The notes below the pieces were generated by a model that saw only the letters and a list, made by a program, of their open reading frames with translations, did no database searches and was not told the DNA's origin. From Paludisphaera soli (lineage in GTDB: Bacteria > Planctomycetota > Planctomycetia > Isosphaerales > Isosphaeraceae), in the NCBI RefSeq assembly GCF_011064595.1, contig NZ_JAALJI010000013.1:1-64000 (forward strand): a stretch of DNA of 64,000 bases. Direction: 5' to 3'. The stretch's first letter is position 1, and each line of letters starts with the position of its first letter. The position numbers and the translations under genes were made by a program. Of this stretch, positions 52,839 through 61,576 are shown in pieces.

Positions 52839-55800
52839 TCACAGGACCATCCGGGCCATCGGCGCGAGCCGGGCGAGGGGGGCGACGCGGCCGAGCCGTC
52901 CCGCCGTTCGGCGGACGACGGAGTTGACGTGGCTGTTGAAGCTCGCGGAGGTCTCCTGGGGCGTGCCGTCGAGAAAGGTCACCGCTGGGGAGCCCCCCCG
53001 GGTCGACAGCGACCGCCAGGTGATGCTGGCGACGAAGTCGGTCCCCGGCTCGTTCCGGCCCGAGCCGTCCAGCCCGACGCCCGAGGCCCCGGCCACCCCC
53101 TGCGGCAGCCGGCCGTTGAGCACCAGGCTGTACGTCCAGTGGATGTTCAGCCGCTGCGAGGGGTAGAGCGTGACAGTGAAGGTCGCCGGGTCGTAGACCG
53201 CCCGCGAGACCGGGATCAGCCGCCCGCCGCCCCGGGTGATCCGTTAGTTGGCGGGATCCTGGGCGGAGGCCGCGTCGAGGGCGCTGTTGAACGTCAGGGC
53301 GATCGTCGTGGGCGAGAAATGGAAGCCGTAGCGGCTGAGGCCGACGACCCGCGGCCCGGCGGCGTCGAGGACAACCTCGGACACGCTGGCCGAGGAGTCG
53401 CCGCTCGCCGAGGTGTAGACGGCCCGCAGGGTGCTGACGCCCAGGGGCAGCGCCCCGACATTGAGGCTGGCCGAGCCGTTCACGACCGGCACGGTCCCGA
53501 GGAGGGTGGTGCCGTTGTAGAACGAGACGGTCCCATCGAGCGGCGGGTCTCCCGGCGTGGTCGGGACGATCGCGGCCGTCAGCACGGTCGTCCCGTCGGC
53601 CTGGGTCGCCGCCGTGAAGGTCGTGCTGGTCCCGGCCGGGTCGACCAGGACCGAGACCGGCACCAGCGAGGTAACGGGGGCGTAGTTGGCGTCGCCGGCG
53701 TAGACGGCGCGGATGACGTGCCCGCCCACCGAGAGCCGGGCGTTGGGGAGCACCGCCTGGCCACGCATCGTCGGCACATCCTGGGCCGCGAGGCCCGCCA
53801 GCGACGAGGGCGTCATCGGTGCTGAGCCGAGGTAGACGTCGCCGTCGTAGAAGGCGACGTTCCCGGTCATCGGCGCCCCCGCCGAAGCGGCGGTGAGGGT
53901 CACGCTCTCGCCGTAGTAGACCTGCGGCTCGGACGAGACGATCGCCCCGGCGGCCGTGTCGTTGCGGGTGATCTCCACCGTGATCGGGGAAGAGGCGACG
54001 GACCGGAAATAGGCGTCGCCCGCGTAGATCGCCATGTAATGGATTTGACCGGTCGCGAGGCTGGAGAAGGAAGCCGTCGCCACGCCCTGGGCGTCGAGCG
54101 TGGCCGTGCCGATCAGCTCGTCGCCGGCTTAGAAGCCGACGAGCCCGGTCGGGAAGAGGCCCGCATAGGAGGCCACGGTCATGGTGAAGACGACGGGCCG
54201 GCCGTATTCGGCCGTCTCGGGCGATGCCGCGAAGGTCGTCGCCGAGGTGACCAGCACCGACTGCACGACGCTGGAAGACCGAGCGGCCGCATGGACCGAA
54301 TCGCCGTTGTAGACGGCGAAGATCGGATGCGGGCCGGGCTCCAGCCCGGACATCGAGAACGTCGCCACGCCGTCGACCAGGGGGACGACGCCCAGCAGGA
54401 TGGTCCCGGTCATGAACGAGACCGAGCCGCTCGGCATAGCGAGGCCCGCCGTCGTGGCGGCGACGCTCGCCGTGAAGACGATCGATTGCCCCGGCGAGCT
54501 GGGAATGGCCGAGGACGCGATCGTGGTCGTGACGGCCGCCCCCCGGACCGTGAACTCATAGACGTTCCGGGTCGACGCCAGATTGTTGTCCAGGACGCTG
54601 ATGATCCCGCCGAAGGGCATGCCCTCGGTGCTCGTGGGGATCCCCGAGATGAGCCCGCTCTCGCTGAGCGTCAGGCCCGGCGGAAGGCCGCCTTCGAGGC
54701 TGTAGACGTATCCCTGGCCCGAGCCCCCGGTGGCGACGAGCTGCTGGCTGTAGTAGGTGCCGACGACGAACGTCGGCAGGGTCGCCGGGCTGATCGCCAG
54801 GGCGGGGTTGACCACCAGGCTGTAGGTCGCGGTCCCCACTCCGCCGTTGTCGCCGACGGCGGTGACGATCACCGAATATGGCGAGCCTGAGGAACTGGTC
54901 GGGGTGCCGGTCAGCTCACCCGTCGGGCAGAGCGTCAGGCCGGCGGGCAGCCCTGTCGCGCTGTAAACGTAGCCGCTGCCCGAGCCGCCCGAGGCCGTGA
55001 GTTCCACCAGGAAATCGTTGTTCACCGTCATGATCGGCAGTGAGGCCGTCGTCGGCGTGCCGATCAGGAGGCCCTCGGGAGAGAGCGACAGGCCCGGCGG
55101 CAGGGCGCTGGCGTCGGGCGAGACGCTGAAGACGTAGCCCTGGCCCGAGCCCCCCGTGGCCGTGAACTGCTGCTCGAACGCGTTCATCGCGGTGAGCGTC
55201 GGCAGCGATGCAGGGGTGACGGCCACCGTCGAATAGACGGTGATCTCATACTCCTGGGTGTGCTCTGCGTTCTGGTCGTCCACCACGGTCACGGTGAACG
55301 TATACACGCCCGGGTCGTCGTTGACGTAGCCCATGATCTGGCCCCCGCCGCCCATCATCAGGCCGTTCGGCAGGCCGGTGGCGGAGAAGGCGTAGCCCTG
55401 TCCCGAGCCCCCTGACGCCGTGAGCTGAGGGGCGTACAGGTTACCGACCGCCGTGTTCGGCAGCGTCAGCGGGCTGATGGAGATCGCCGGATTCACCGGG
55501 ATAGTATAGGTGTCGACGGTGCTGGCGCCCTGGTCGTCGGTCAAGGTGACCAGGACCGTGAACGGCGAGCCCGTCGTCGTGGTCGGCGTGCCCGTCATGA
55601 GGCCGCTCGAGCTGATGCTCAGGCCCGGCGGCAGCGTGGCCGAACTGAACGTGTAGCCCTGGCCGGAGCCGCCCGTGGGGCTGAGTTGGAGGCTGTAGGG
55701 GCTGCCCACGGTCGGGACGTCGATCGTGCCGTGGGTGATGTCGAGGGCGGGGTTGACGGTCAGCGAGTAGGAGACCTCGCCGGTGGCGCCGTTCGAGTCG

Positions 55801-57991
55801 GTGACCGTCACCAGCACGGTATAGGGCGAGCCCGCGTTGCCGGTCGGAGTGCCCGTGATCACGCCCCCCGCGCTGATGGCGAGGCCCGTCGGCAGGCCGG
55901 TTGCGCTGAACGTGTATCCCGTGCCCAAGCCCCCGAAGCCGGTCAGGGTCGCCGTGTACGCGCTCCCCACGGCCGGCTGGGCGAGGGACGCCGGGGTAGC
56001 CGAGATCGCCGGGTTGATCGCGAGCGTGCTCGAAACGACCCGGACGTTCCCGTCGCCGTCGGTGACGGTGACGTCGACCGTGAACGGCGACCCCATATCG
56101 CTCGTCGGAGTGCCGGTGACGAGGCCGCTCGCATTCATCGAAAGCCCGGCGGGCAGGCCGGTCGCCGAGTAGGTGTAGCCGGATCCCGAGCCGCCCGTGG
56201 CGGTCGTCTGGAAGGAGTAGGCGCTGTCCACGGCCCCGGGCGTGAAGGACGTCGAAAGCGAGATGGCCGTGTAGACGGTGAGCGTCACGGCCTGCGAATC
56301 GTCCGGCGAGATGCCGTTCGCGGCGGTGATGGTAAGGTTGTAGACCGCGGCCTGTCCCGCGGCCGGGGTGCCCGTGATGGTCGCCGTGCCGTCGCCGTTG
56401 TCTATGAACGTCAGGCCGGTCGGGAGCATCTCGGTGTACGAGATCGCGGCCGTGGGCGAGCCTGTCGTCTCGATGATGAAAGTGCCGTCGCTCCCGACCG
56501 CGAACGAGGCGGCCGACCCGCTGGTGATCTCCGGCGCACTGGTCTGCGTCGCCTGCACCGCGCCGATGTCGACCATGCTGTTGTTCGTCCGGGGCTCCCC
56601 GCGCTGGTCGGTCGTGACCGAGACGGGGACGGCCGCGAGGTCGCCCGCCTCCAGGGCCGGGCTGTCGCTCGCCGGCAGGAATGTCCGGGTCGGTCCGCCG
56701 TTGTCGGCCAGGGCGCCGAGCTTGGGGTCGGCGTTGGAGACGATCGTCCCGGAGAAGTTGACCGCGTCGCCGATCAAATTGCCGACCTCGGTGGCGGTGA
56801 AGCCACCGGAATTGATCGAGTTGCTCATGATGTCGGCGGTCGACCCATAGAGGATCGAATTGTTGACGACGACCGAGGAGACGTTGTCGTCCCCGAGGTT
56901 GTAGACGGCGCCGCCGTACTCGGCGATGTTCTGGTAGAACGTGGCGAGGTCGATCGTGAGTTCGCCGTTGTAGTTGAACACGGCGCCACCAAGCCCCTGG
57001 CCGTCGGTGTCCCCCGACCCGCCCGTCACGGAGTTGTTGGTGAACGTCGAGTTCAGGATGTTGACCGTGCCCTGATGGTTGAAGTTGGCGCCGCCGAAGC
57101 CGGCCCCGCCGCCCCCCTGGTAGGTCCCGCCGATGGAATTTCCGCCGGAGCTGGCGCCGAAGCCGCGTTGCCCTCCCGTGGCGCCCGCGCCGCCGCCGCC
57201 GCCGAAGCCGCCGGCTCCGCCCGTCCCGCTGATCCTGAAGCCGCCGCCGCCGCCACCGCCGCCGAAGCCCCCCTGGCCGCCCGTGGTGGACATGGCTCCG
57301 CCGCCGCCGCCGCCCAGGTAGGCGTCCGAGAGCCCGGTGCCGTCTCCGCCTTCGAAGTTATAGGCTCCGCCGCCGCCGCCGTCGGTGACCGCTTCCGGGG
57401 TCGACATGGCGCTGCCGCCGCCGTAAGCGAATGTCCCGCCGGCGTTCAGGCCGCCGGCGCCCGAGAAGATGTCGTCGCCGACCCCGCCGTCCCCGCTCGG
57501 GCCGGCCACGCCGCCACCGCCGCCCGGGTTCGTGCCATTCTTCGCCCCGCCGGCGCCCCCCGCGCCGCCCACGGCACCGCCGCCGCCGGACGAGTCGGTG
57601 CTGCTCGCCCCCGCGCCGCCAGCGCCCCCCCGGGCGAGCCCGTCGGCGACCGTGACGTTCATCAGCGACAGGCCGCCTCCGCTACCGACGCCGAAGATCC
57701 GCCGCTCCTGGTTCCCGCTGATGGTGAGGCCGGGGGGCCGCCCGCGTCGATCGTCACCTCGTCGGCGCCGATCGTCAGCGCCGTGGGGCCGAAGTCGGTC
57801 GTCTCGCTGTTCGTCAACAGGGATATCGTGAATCCCGCGAGGTCGCCGTTGAACGTGATCAGGTCGCGCTCGGCGTTCGCGGCGGCGTCCAGCATGGCCT
57901 GGCGGAGCGTGCCCACGCCCGCGTCGCCCGGGTCGACGACGACGAAGACCGCGGGGACCGCCCGATCCTCCGGCGACTCTAGGAGCGGCAT
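52839..57991 (-). pseudogene. Giant putative-Ig (He_PIG) surface protein gene, disrupted
   Basis: One reading frame, interrupted three times. It begins at ATG 57991 with the planctomycete sorting motif (MPLLESPEDRAVPAVFVV) and a CSLREA-like start (GVGTLRQAMLDAAANAERDL). Near 57732-57737 a run of six C (minus strand) shifts the frame; adding one C would join TIDAGG to a continuing TISGNQERRIFGVGSGGG. The frame then runs through a Gly-rich region, a choice-of-anchor-Q-like domain (SPALEAGDLAAVPVSVTTDQ) and about nine He_PIG domains (LPAGLSMNASGLVTGTPTSD and relatives). Next come Ig-like repeats with a TAA at 54129-54131 inside LVGF*AGDELIG, and a second TAA at 53244-53246 inside DPAN*RITRGGG. 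It ends at 52839. Both TAA replace an expected Tyr. The same frame (mod 3) is kept across both stops. Confidence 0.8.
54129..57662 (-). CDS. Largest uninterrupted fragment of the giant surface protein (1177 aa)
   Basis: Open frame from ATG 57662 to the first premature TAA. Contains the Gly-rich segment (56.9-57.6 kb), anchor-Q-like domain (56.5-56.9 kb), tandem He_PIG domains (54.6-56.4 kb) and the first Ig-like repeats. As it lacks both the export motif (before 57662) and the C-terminal part, it is unlikely to work alone. An annotation pipeline may call it a separate gene. Confidence 0.55.
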   Translation of the reverse strand: MNVTVADGLARGGAGGAGASSTDSSGGGGAVGGAGGAGGAKNGTNPGGGGGVAGPSGDGGVGDDIFSGAGGLNAGGTFAYGGGSAMSTPEAVTDGGGGGAYNFEGGDGTGLSDAYLGGGGGGAMSTTGGQGGFGGGGGGGGFRISGTGGAGGFGGGGGAGATGGQRGFGASSGGNSIGGTYQGGGGAGFGGANFNHQGTVNILNSTFTNNSVTGGSGDTDGQGLGGAVFNYNGELTIDLATFYQNIAEYGGAVYNLGDDNVSSVVVNNSILYGSTADIMSNSINSGGFTATEVGNLIGDAVNFSGTIVSNADPKLGALADNGGPTRTFLPASDSPALEAGDLAAVPVSVTTDQRGEPRTNNSMVDIGAVQATQTSAPEITSGSAASFAVGSDGTFIIETTGSPTAAISYTEMLPTGLTFIDNGDGTATITGTPAAGQAAVYNLTITAANGISPDDSQAVTLTVYTAISLSTSFTPGAVDSAYSFQTTATGGSGSGYTYSATGLPAGLSMNASGLVTGTPTSDMGSPFTVDVTVTDGDGNVRVVSSTLAINPAISATPASLAQPAVGSAYTATLTGFGGLGTGYTFSATGLPTGLAISAGGVITGTPTGNAGSPYTVLVTVTDSNGATGEVSYSLTVNPALDITHGTIDVPTVGSPYSLQLSPTGGSGQGYTFSSATLPPGLSISSSGLMTGTPTTTTGSPFTVLVTLTDDQGASTVDTYTIPVNPAISISPLTLPNTAVGNLYAPQLTASGGSGQGYAFSATGLPNGLMMGGGGQIMGYVNDDPGVYTFTVTVVDDQNAEHTQEYEITVYSTVAVTPASLPTLTAMNAFEQQFTATGGSGQGYVFSVSPDASALPPGLSLSPEGLLIGTPTTASLPIMTVNNDFLVELTASGGSGSGYVYSATGLPAGLTLCPTGELTGTPTSSSGSPYSVIVTAVGDNGGVGTATYSLVVNPALAISPATLPTFVVGTYYSQQLVATGGSGQGYVYSLEGGLPPGLTLSESGLISGIPTSTEGMPFGGIISVLDNNLASTRNVYEFTVRGAAVTTTIASSAIPSSPGQSIVFTASVAATTAGLAMPSGSVSFMTGTILLGVVPLVDGVATFSMSGLEPGPHPIFAVYNGDSVHAAARSSSVVQSVLVTSATTFAASPETAEYGRPVVFTMTVASYAGLFPTGLVGF

Positions 57992-58276
57992 GCGGCGACG
58001 CTCGGGGCCGAGGCGCGAGGGCTTGCGGTGTTCCGGGGGCGACGCTTGAGACGCATGGTGGGGCGGCTCCGGCTGCGAGAGGTCGAACCCCGGAATTGGG
58101 CGGGGCTCGGCTCAGGTCGAGATTGGACGTCGATCGTCGGCATGGCGTCGCGGTACGGCCGTCGGGCCGACGATCGCATCACCGCCTAAACCATTAAGGC
58201 GCGCGGGCCGGGATGAGAACGTCGGGGATCGGAGAATGATCCGTGAATCCCTTCACCCGAGCCCCGTGCGGCGGGA
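57992..58276. other. Upstream region of the giant surface gene
   Basis: 285 bases between the giant gene start and the end of the glycosyltransferase gene. An Arg-rich frame at about 58057-57983 (MRLKRRPRNTASPRASAPSV) resembles the basic lead that precedes the sorting motif in other planctomycete surface proteins but is one frame off, so a further frameshift near 57990-58010 is possible. Confidence 0.4.
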
Positions 58277-59425
58277 TCAAGCCTCGCAGCAGGACAGGAT
58301 GCCCGAGAGGCATCCCGCGTAGGCTCGGGCCCGGACTTCGGCCGCGAACGCCGAGGCCCGATCGCGGGGGCCGCCGGGCCGCGACAGCACGGCGACGGCG
58401 TCGGAGATCGCCGACAGCGGCTGGCGGCCGACCAGCGCGCGGCCCGACCCCAGCTCCGCCACGGCACGTGCCGTCAGGCCCTGCTCTAGGTGGATGGGCA
58501 GGAGGATCTTCGCCCTCCCGAGGCAGAGCGCCGATTCGGTCGTGTTGAGGCCGCCGTGGTGGATCACGACGGCCGCCTCCGACGCCGCGCGCCCGATCGG
58601 CGGCGGGGTCTCGCGGACCGCAACCCCCGCGCCACGCAAGGCGACCTGGGGGGCGGTCGCGTTGCGGAGGTACGCTTCGCCGGCGAATCCGCTCGCGGCC
58701 AGGTGCGAAAGCAGGTCGCAGGCCCTCGGGAAGTCCCCGGACAGATAGGGGAAGAAGTGCCGGATCGGCCCGCTCGCGGGCGGAGTGGGTCGATGCAAGG
58801 GCTCGACCATCTCGTCGCGCCGGAATCCGCGATAGGCGTCGATCTCGGGCAGGGTGTGGACGAAGCGATCGCCGCTCCCCAGGGCTTCCGGGAGCGTCGC
58901 CGGCGCGGGGCGTCCTCGGCGGGCCAGGGCCTCGCGGATGTTCGCCAGGATCGGGGCGGGGTCGAATGTGGGAGCGGCTTGCGGGTTGATGGTCGGGAAA
59001 TCGTCCCCCTCGGCGGGGGGGACCGCGAAGCCGATCCCGATCGTCACGCAAGGGACCTCGCCGGACGCGGCCAGGTGCAGCGTCGGGGCGAAGTCGCAGA
59101 CGACCGCGTCGGCGCGGGTTTGCTCGACGATCGTCCGCCAGGCGTGGACGAGCAGGCCCAGGCCGTGAGGCTCGGCGTAACCGGCGATCCCCAGGACGTC
59201 GGTGAATCGAGACGCCTGGAATCCGGGCGGGGGCGGGGCGAGCCAGAGCGGCGCCTGCACGACGCGGTGGCGACGATCCCGGAGCAGGGGGGCCGAGGTT
59301 CGCAGGTCCTTGAGGGCGAGGATCGGCGAGTGGCCGCGTTCGGCCAGGGCGTCGGCGATCTCCAGCAGACGGGCCGCGTGGCCCAGGCCGCCGCCGAGTT
59401 CCCATCTCAGGAGGATCGTCTTCAT
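58277..59425 (-). CDS. Glycosyltransferase, GT1/MurG-like fold
   Basis: 382 residues from ATG at 59425. N-terminal acceptor domain: ILLRWELGGGLGHAARLLEI (Gly-rich loop), ADALAERGHSPILALKDLRT, ADAVVCDFAPTLHLAASGEV. C-terminal donor domain: AAVVIHHGGLNTTESALCLG, the typical sugar-nucleotide binding HHGGxxT, then LPIHLEQGLTARAVAELGSG. Members glycosylate lipids or small molecules. It lies 84 bases after the Gfo/Idh gene of the lipid A cluster, suggesting a role in glycolipid or surface polysaccharide, but a separate unit is possible. Confidence 0.85.
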   Translation of the reverse strand: MKTILLRWELGGGLGHAARLLEIADALAERGHSPILALKDLRTSAPLLRDRRHRVVQAPLWLAPPPPGFQASRFTDVLGIAGYAEPHGLGLLVHAWRTIVEQTRADAVVCDFAPTLHLAASGEVPCVTIGIGFAVPPAEGDDFPTINPQAAPTFDPAPILANIREALARRGRPAPATLPEALGSGDRFVHTLPEIDAYRGFRRDEMVEPLHRPTPPASGPIRHFFPYLSGDFPRACDLLSHLAASGFAGEAYLRNATAPQVALRGAGVAVRETPPPIGRAASEAAVVIHHGGLNTTESALCLGRAKILLPIHLEQGLTARAVAELGSGRALVGRQPLSAISDAVAVLSRPGGPRDRASAFAAEVRARAYAGCLSGILSCCEA

Positions 59426-59509
59426 CGCTGGCCCCTCGCGTCGCGGGGCCTCCAGCCGGCCCGGCTCACGACACGATACGACGCCGGCCCACCCGGGGCG
59501 ACCGCGGGG

Positions 59510-60628
59510 TCAGCCCGACGTCCGGGAATGCCGCTCGACGCGGCTCCCGCGCCAGGCGTGAGGGCCGCGGAGGACCGAGGCCGATTGGGCGGCGTGGGCC
59601 GGGGAAGCCGGCGGGGTCGGGTCTCCCTCCCAGCGGTGGGCCTCTAGGCTGCGCACGATCTGGTCGGCGAGCCGCACGGCGGCGAGCGCATCCTCTCCCG
59701 TGACTCGGGGGCGGCTCCCCTGGCGGACCGAGTCGACGAACTCCTGCAGCTCCAGGGTGAGCTGGTCGCAGCCGGGCGGCTCGACCCGGTCGACGCGGAG
59801 GACCTTCCCGAAGAGGTGCTCCTTGATCGCGGCCGGCTGCGCGAGGTCGACCCCTTCGAGGTCGACGCCCCCGGCGAGGAAGTCGTCCGACGGCCGGACG
59901 ACGGTCGCCTGCTTGGCGGCGAAGTCGAGCGAGGCGTAGCCCTCGGCCCCCCAGATCCGCATCTTGCGCGAGGTCGCGTAGCTCGCCCGGCTGGCCGACA
60001 GGTTGGCGACCGTCCCGTTCTCGAACTCGATCCGCGCGTCGGCCACGTCCTCGTGGTCGCCGAACAGGCTCACGCCCACGGCCGAGACCGACCGCACGGG
60101 CGAATCGACCAGGCTCAGGACCAGGTCGATGTCGTGGATCATCAGGTCGAAGACGACGCCGACGTCGGTCGAGCGGAAAGTGTACATCGCGAGCCGCTCG
60201 GCGCTCAGGAACTTGGGCCGGATCGGCGAGCCCTGGAGCGTCGAGAACGCCGGGTTGAAGCGTTCGATGTGGCCGACCTGGAGCGTCGCGCCGGTGGACC
60301 GGGCGATGGCGACCAGCTCCTCGGCCTCGGCGGTCGATCCGGCGAGCGGCTTCTCGACCATCGCCGAGACGCCGTTCTCCAGGAAGAAGCCGGCGACCTC
60401 GCGGTGGAGGAAGGTCGGCACGGCGATCGAGACGGCGTCGACCCGGCCGAGCAGCTCGCGGTAGTCGTCCACCGCGAGGGTCTTCAGGCCCTCGGCGATG
60501 GCGCGGGCCTGGTCGGGCCGCGAATCGGCGACGGCGACGAGCTCGACGCCCGGCAGCGATCCCAGGATCCGGGCGTGATGGCGGCCCAGGTGGCCGACGC
60601 CGACGACGGCGACTCGCAGCGGTTTCAT
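59510..60628 (-). CDS. Gfo/Idh/MocA-family oxidoreductase in the lipid A cluster
   Basis: 372 residues from ATG at 60628 (no signal peptide, so cytoplasmic). NAD(P) loop VAVVGVGHLGRHHARILGSL, catalytic SAMVEKPLAGSTAEAEELVA (E-K-P), LQVGHIERFNPAFSTLQGSP, and the His pair FDLMIHDIDLVLSLVD. Starts 46 bases after lpxA. In Acidithiobacillus a Gfo/Idh-type enzyme (GnnA) encoded beside lpxA oxidises UDP-GlcNAc so that lipid A receives amide-linked chains; the same may hold here, but its partner aminotransferase GnnB is not in this window. Substrate therefore open. A Pro/Ala/Arg-rich tail of about 35 residues ends the protein. Confidence 0.87.
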   Translation of the reverse strand: MKPLRVAVVGVGHLGRHHARILGSLPGVELVAVADSRPDQARAIAEGLKTLAVDDYRELLGRVDAVSIAVPTFLHREVAGFFLENGVSAMVEKPLAGSTAEAEELVAIARSTGATLQVGHIERFNPAFSTLQGSPIRPKFLSAERLAMYTFRSTDVGVVFDLMIHDIDLVLSLVDSPVRSVSAVGVSLFGDHEDVADARIEFENGTVANLSASRASYATSRKMRIWGAEGYASLDFAAKQATVVRPSDDFLAGGVDLEGVDLAQPAAIKEHLFGKVLRVDRVEPPGCDQLTLELQEFVDSVRQGSRPRVTGEDALAAVRLADQIVRSLEAHRWEGDPTPPASPAHAAQSASVLRGPHAWRGSRVERHSRTSG

Positions 60629-60674
60629 CGGTCGGACTCTCCGTGTCTCATCGTTCGATCCTCCCGCCCGGCGC

Positions 60675-61490
60675 TCAGGCCGAGGCGGCGAGCCGGGCGC
60701 GGTCGCGGCCTCGGCCGTGGCGGCCCTGCTGCTGGTTCTCGATGAAGTCGAGCAGGTTGCGGACCTCGGGGCAGACCTGGCCGTGAGCCTCCAGGACCTC
60801 ATGCGCCTGCTTGGCGATCATCCGGGCGCGGTAGATCAGGCGATGGGCCTCGTGCAGCGCGGTGATGGCCTCGGGGAGGATCCCATGCCGCTTCAGGCCG
60901 ACGATGTTGATGCAGCGGACCTTCGAGGGGTTGCCCTCGACGAGCATGTACGGCGGCACGTCGTGGTAGGCCCGCGTCAGGGCGCCGATGTAGCTGTACC
61001 GGCCGACCGTGACGAACTGGTGCAGGCCGCAGCCGGCGGAGACCGTGGCGTGCGATTCCATGTGGATGTGGCCGGCGAGCATCGTGTTGTTGGCGATCAG
61101 GATCCGGTCGCCCAGGATGCAGTCGTGGCCGACGTGGACGTTGGCCATGAAGTAGTTGTGCGAGCCGATCCGGGTGACGCCCTCTTCCTTGCAGCTCCCG
61201 CGGTGGATCGTGACCCCCTCGCGGAAGGTGTTGTCGTCGCCGATCTCGAGGCGGGTGGGCTCGCCCTTGTAGGTGAAATCCTGGGGGTCGCCGCCGAGCA
61301 CCGTGTTGGGGTGGACGACGTTGTTCTCGCCGACCGTCGTGTGCCCCAGGATGCAGACGTGCGCGATGAGGCGGGTGCCTTGGCCGATCCGGGCGTCGGG
61401 GCCGATCACGCAGTACGGGCCGATCTCCACCCCGTCCGCGATCTCGGCGCGGGGGTCGATGCACGCGGTGTCAGCGATCATGGTGGCCAT
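60675..61490 (-). CDS. lpxA: UDP-N-acetylglucosamine acyltransferase
   Basis: 271 residues from ATG at 61490. First enzyme of lipid A synthesis; adds 3-hydroxyacyl from ACP to UDP-GlcNAc. Left-handed beta-helix hexapeptides are obvious: PRAEIADGVEIGPYCVIGPD, IGQGTRLIAHVCILGHTTVG. The catalytic His lies in YFMANVHVGHDCILGD (about residue 120-125), with IHRG before it. The C-terminal helical domain LKRHGILPEAITALHEAHRL is typical. Ends with a short Arg-rich tail. Between LpxC-FabZ and the Gfo/Idh gene. Confidence 0.96.
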   Translation of the reverse strand: MATMIADTACIDPRAEIADGVEIGPYCVIGPDARIGQGTRLIAHVCILGHTTVGENNVVHPNTVLGGDPQDFTYKGEPTRLEIGDDNTFREGVTIHRGSCKEEGVTRIGSHNYFMANVHVGHDCILGDRILIANNTMLAGHIHMESHATVSAGCGLHQFVTVGRYSYIGALTRAYHDVPPYMLVEGNPSKVRCINIVGLKRHGILPEAITALHEAHRLIYRARMIAKQAHEVLEAHGQVCPEVRNLLDFIENQQQGRHGRGRDRARLAASA

Positions 61491-61576
61491 GAGAATGGTT
61501 CCTACAGCCGGTCAGCGGGATTTGGGGGAAACTTGGCTGTTCCGAAGCGAGGGCGTCCCGAGGCCGCCCCGCGGGC

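Noticed and set aside
52839-57991. Alternative genetic code with TAA read as Tyr
   Set aside because: TAA is only suspicious inside this one gene; rest of the window uses standard stops and all core genes end normally, so local nonsense mutations are simpler.
55686-58049. Plus-strand 787-aa open frame opposite the giant surface gene
   Set aside because: Arg/Gly/Val-rich shadow composition without domain signature; the minus strand has repeated He_PIG domains.
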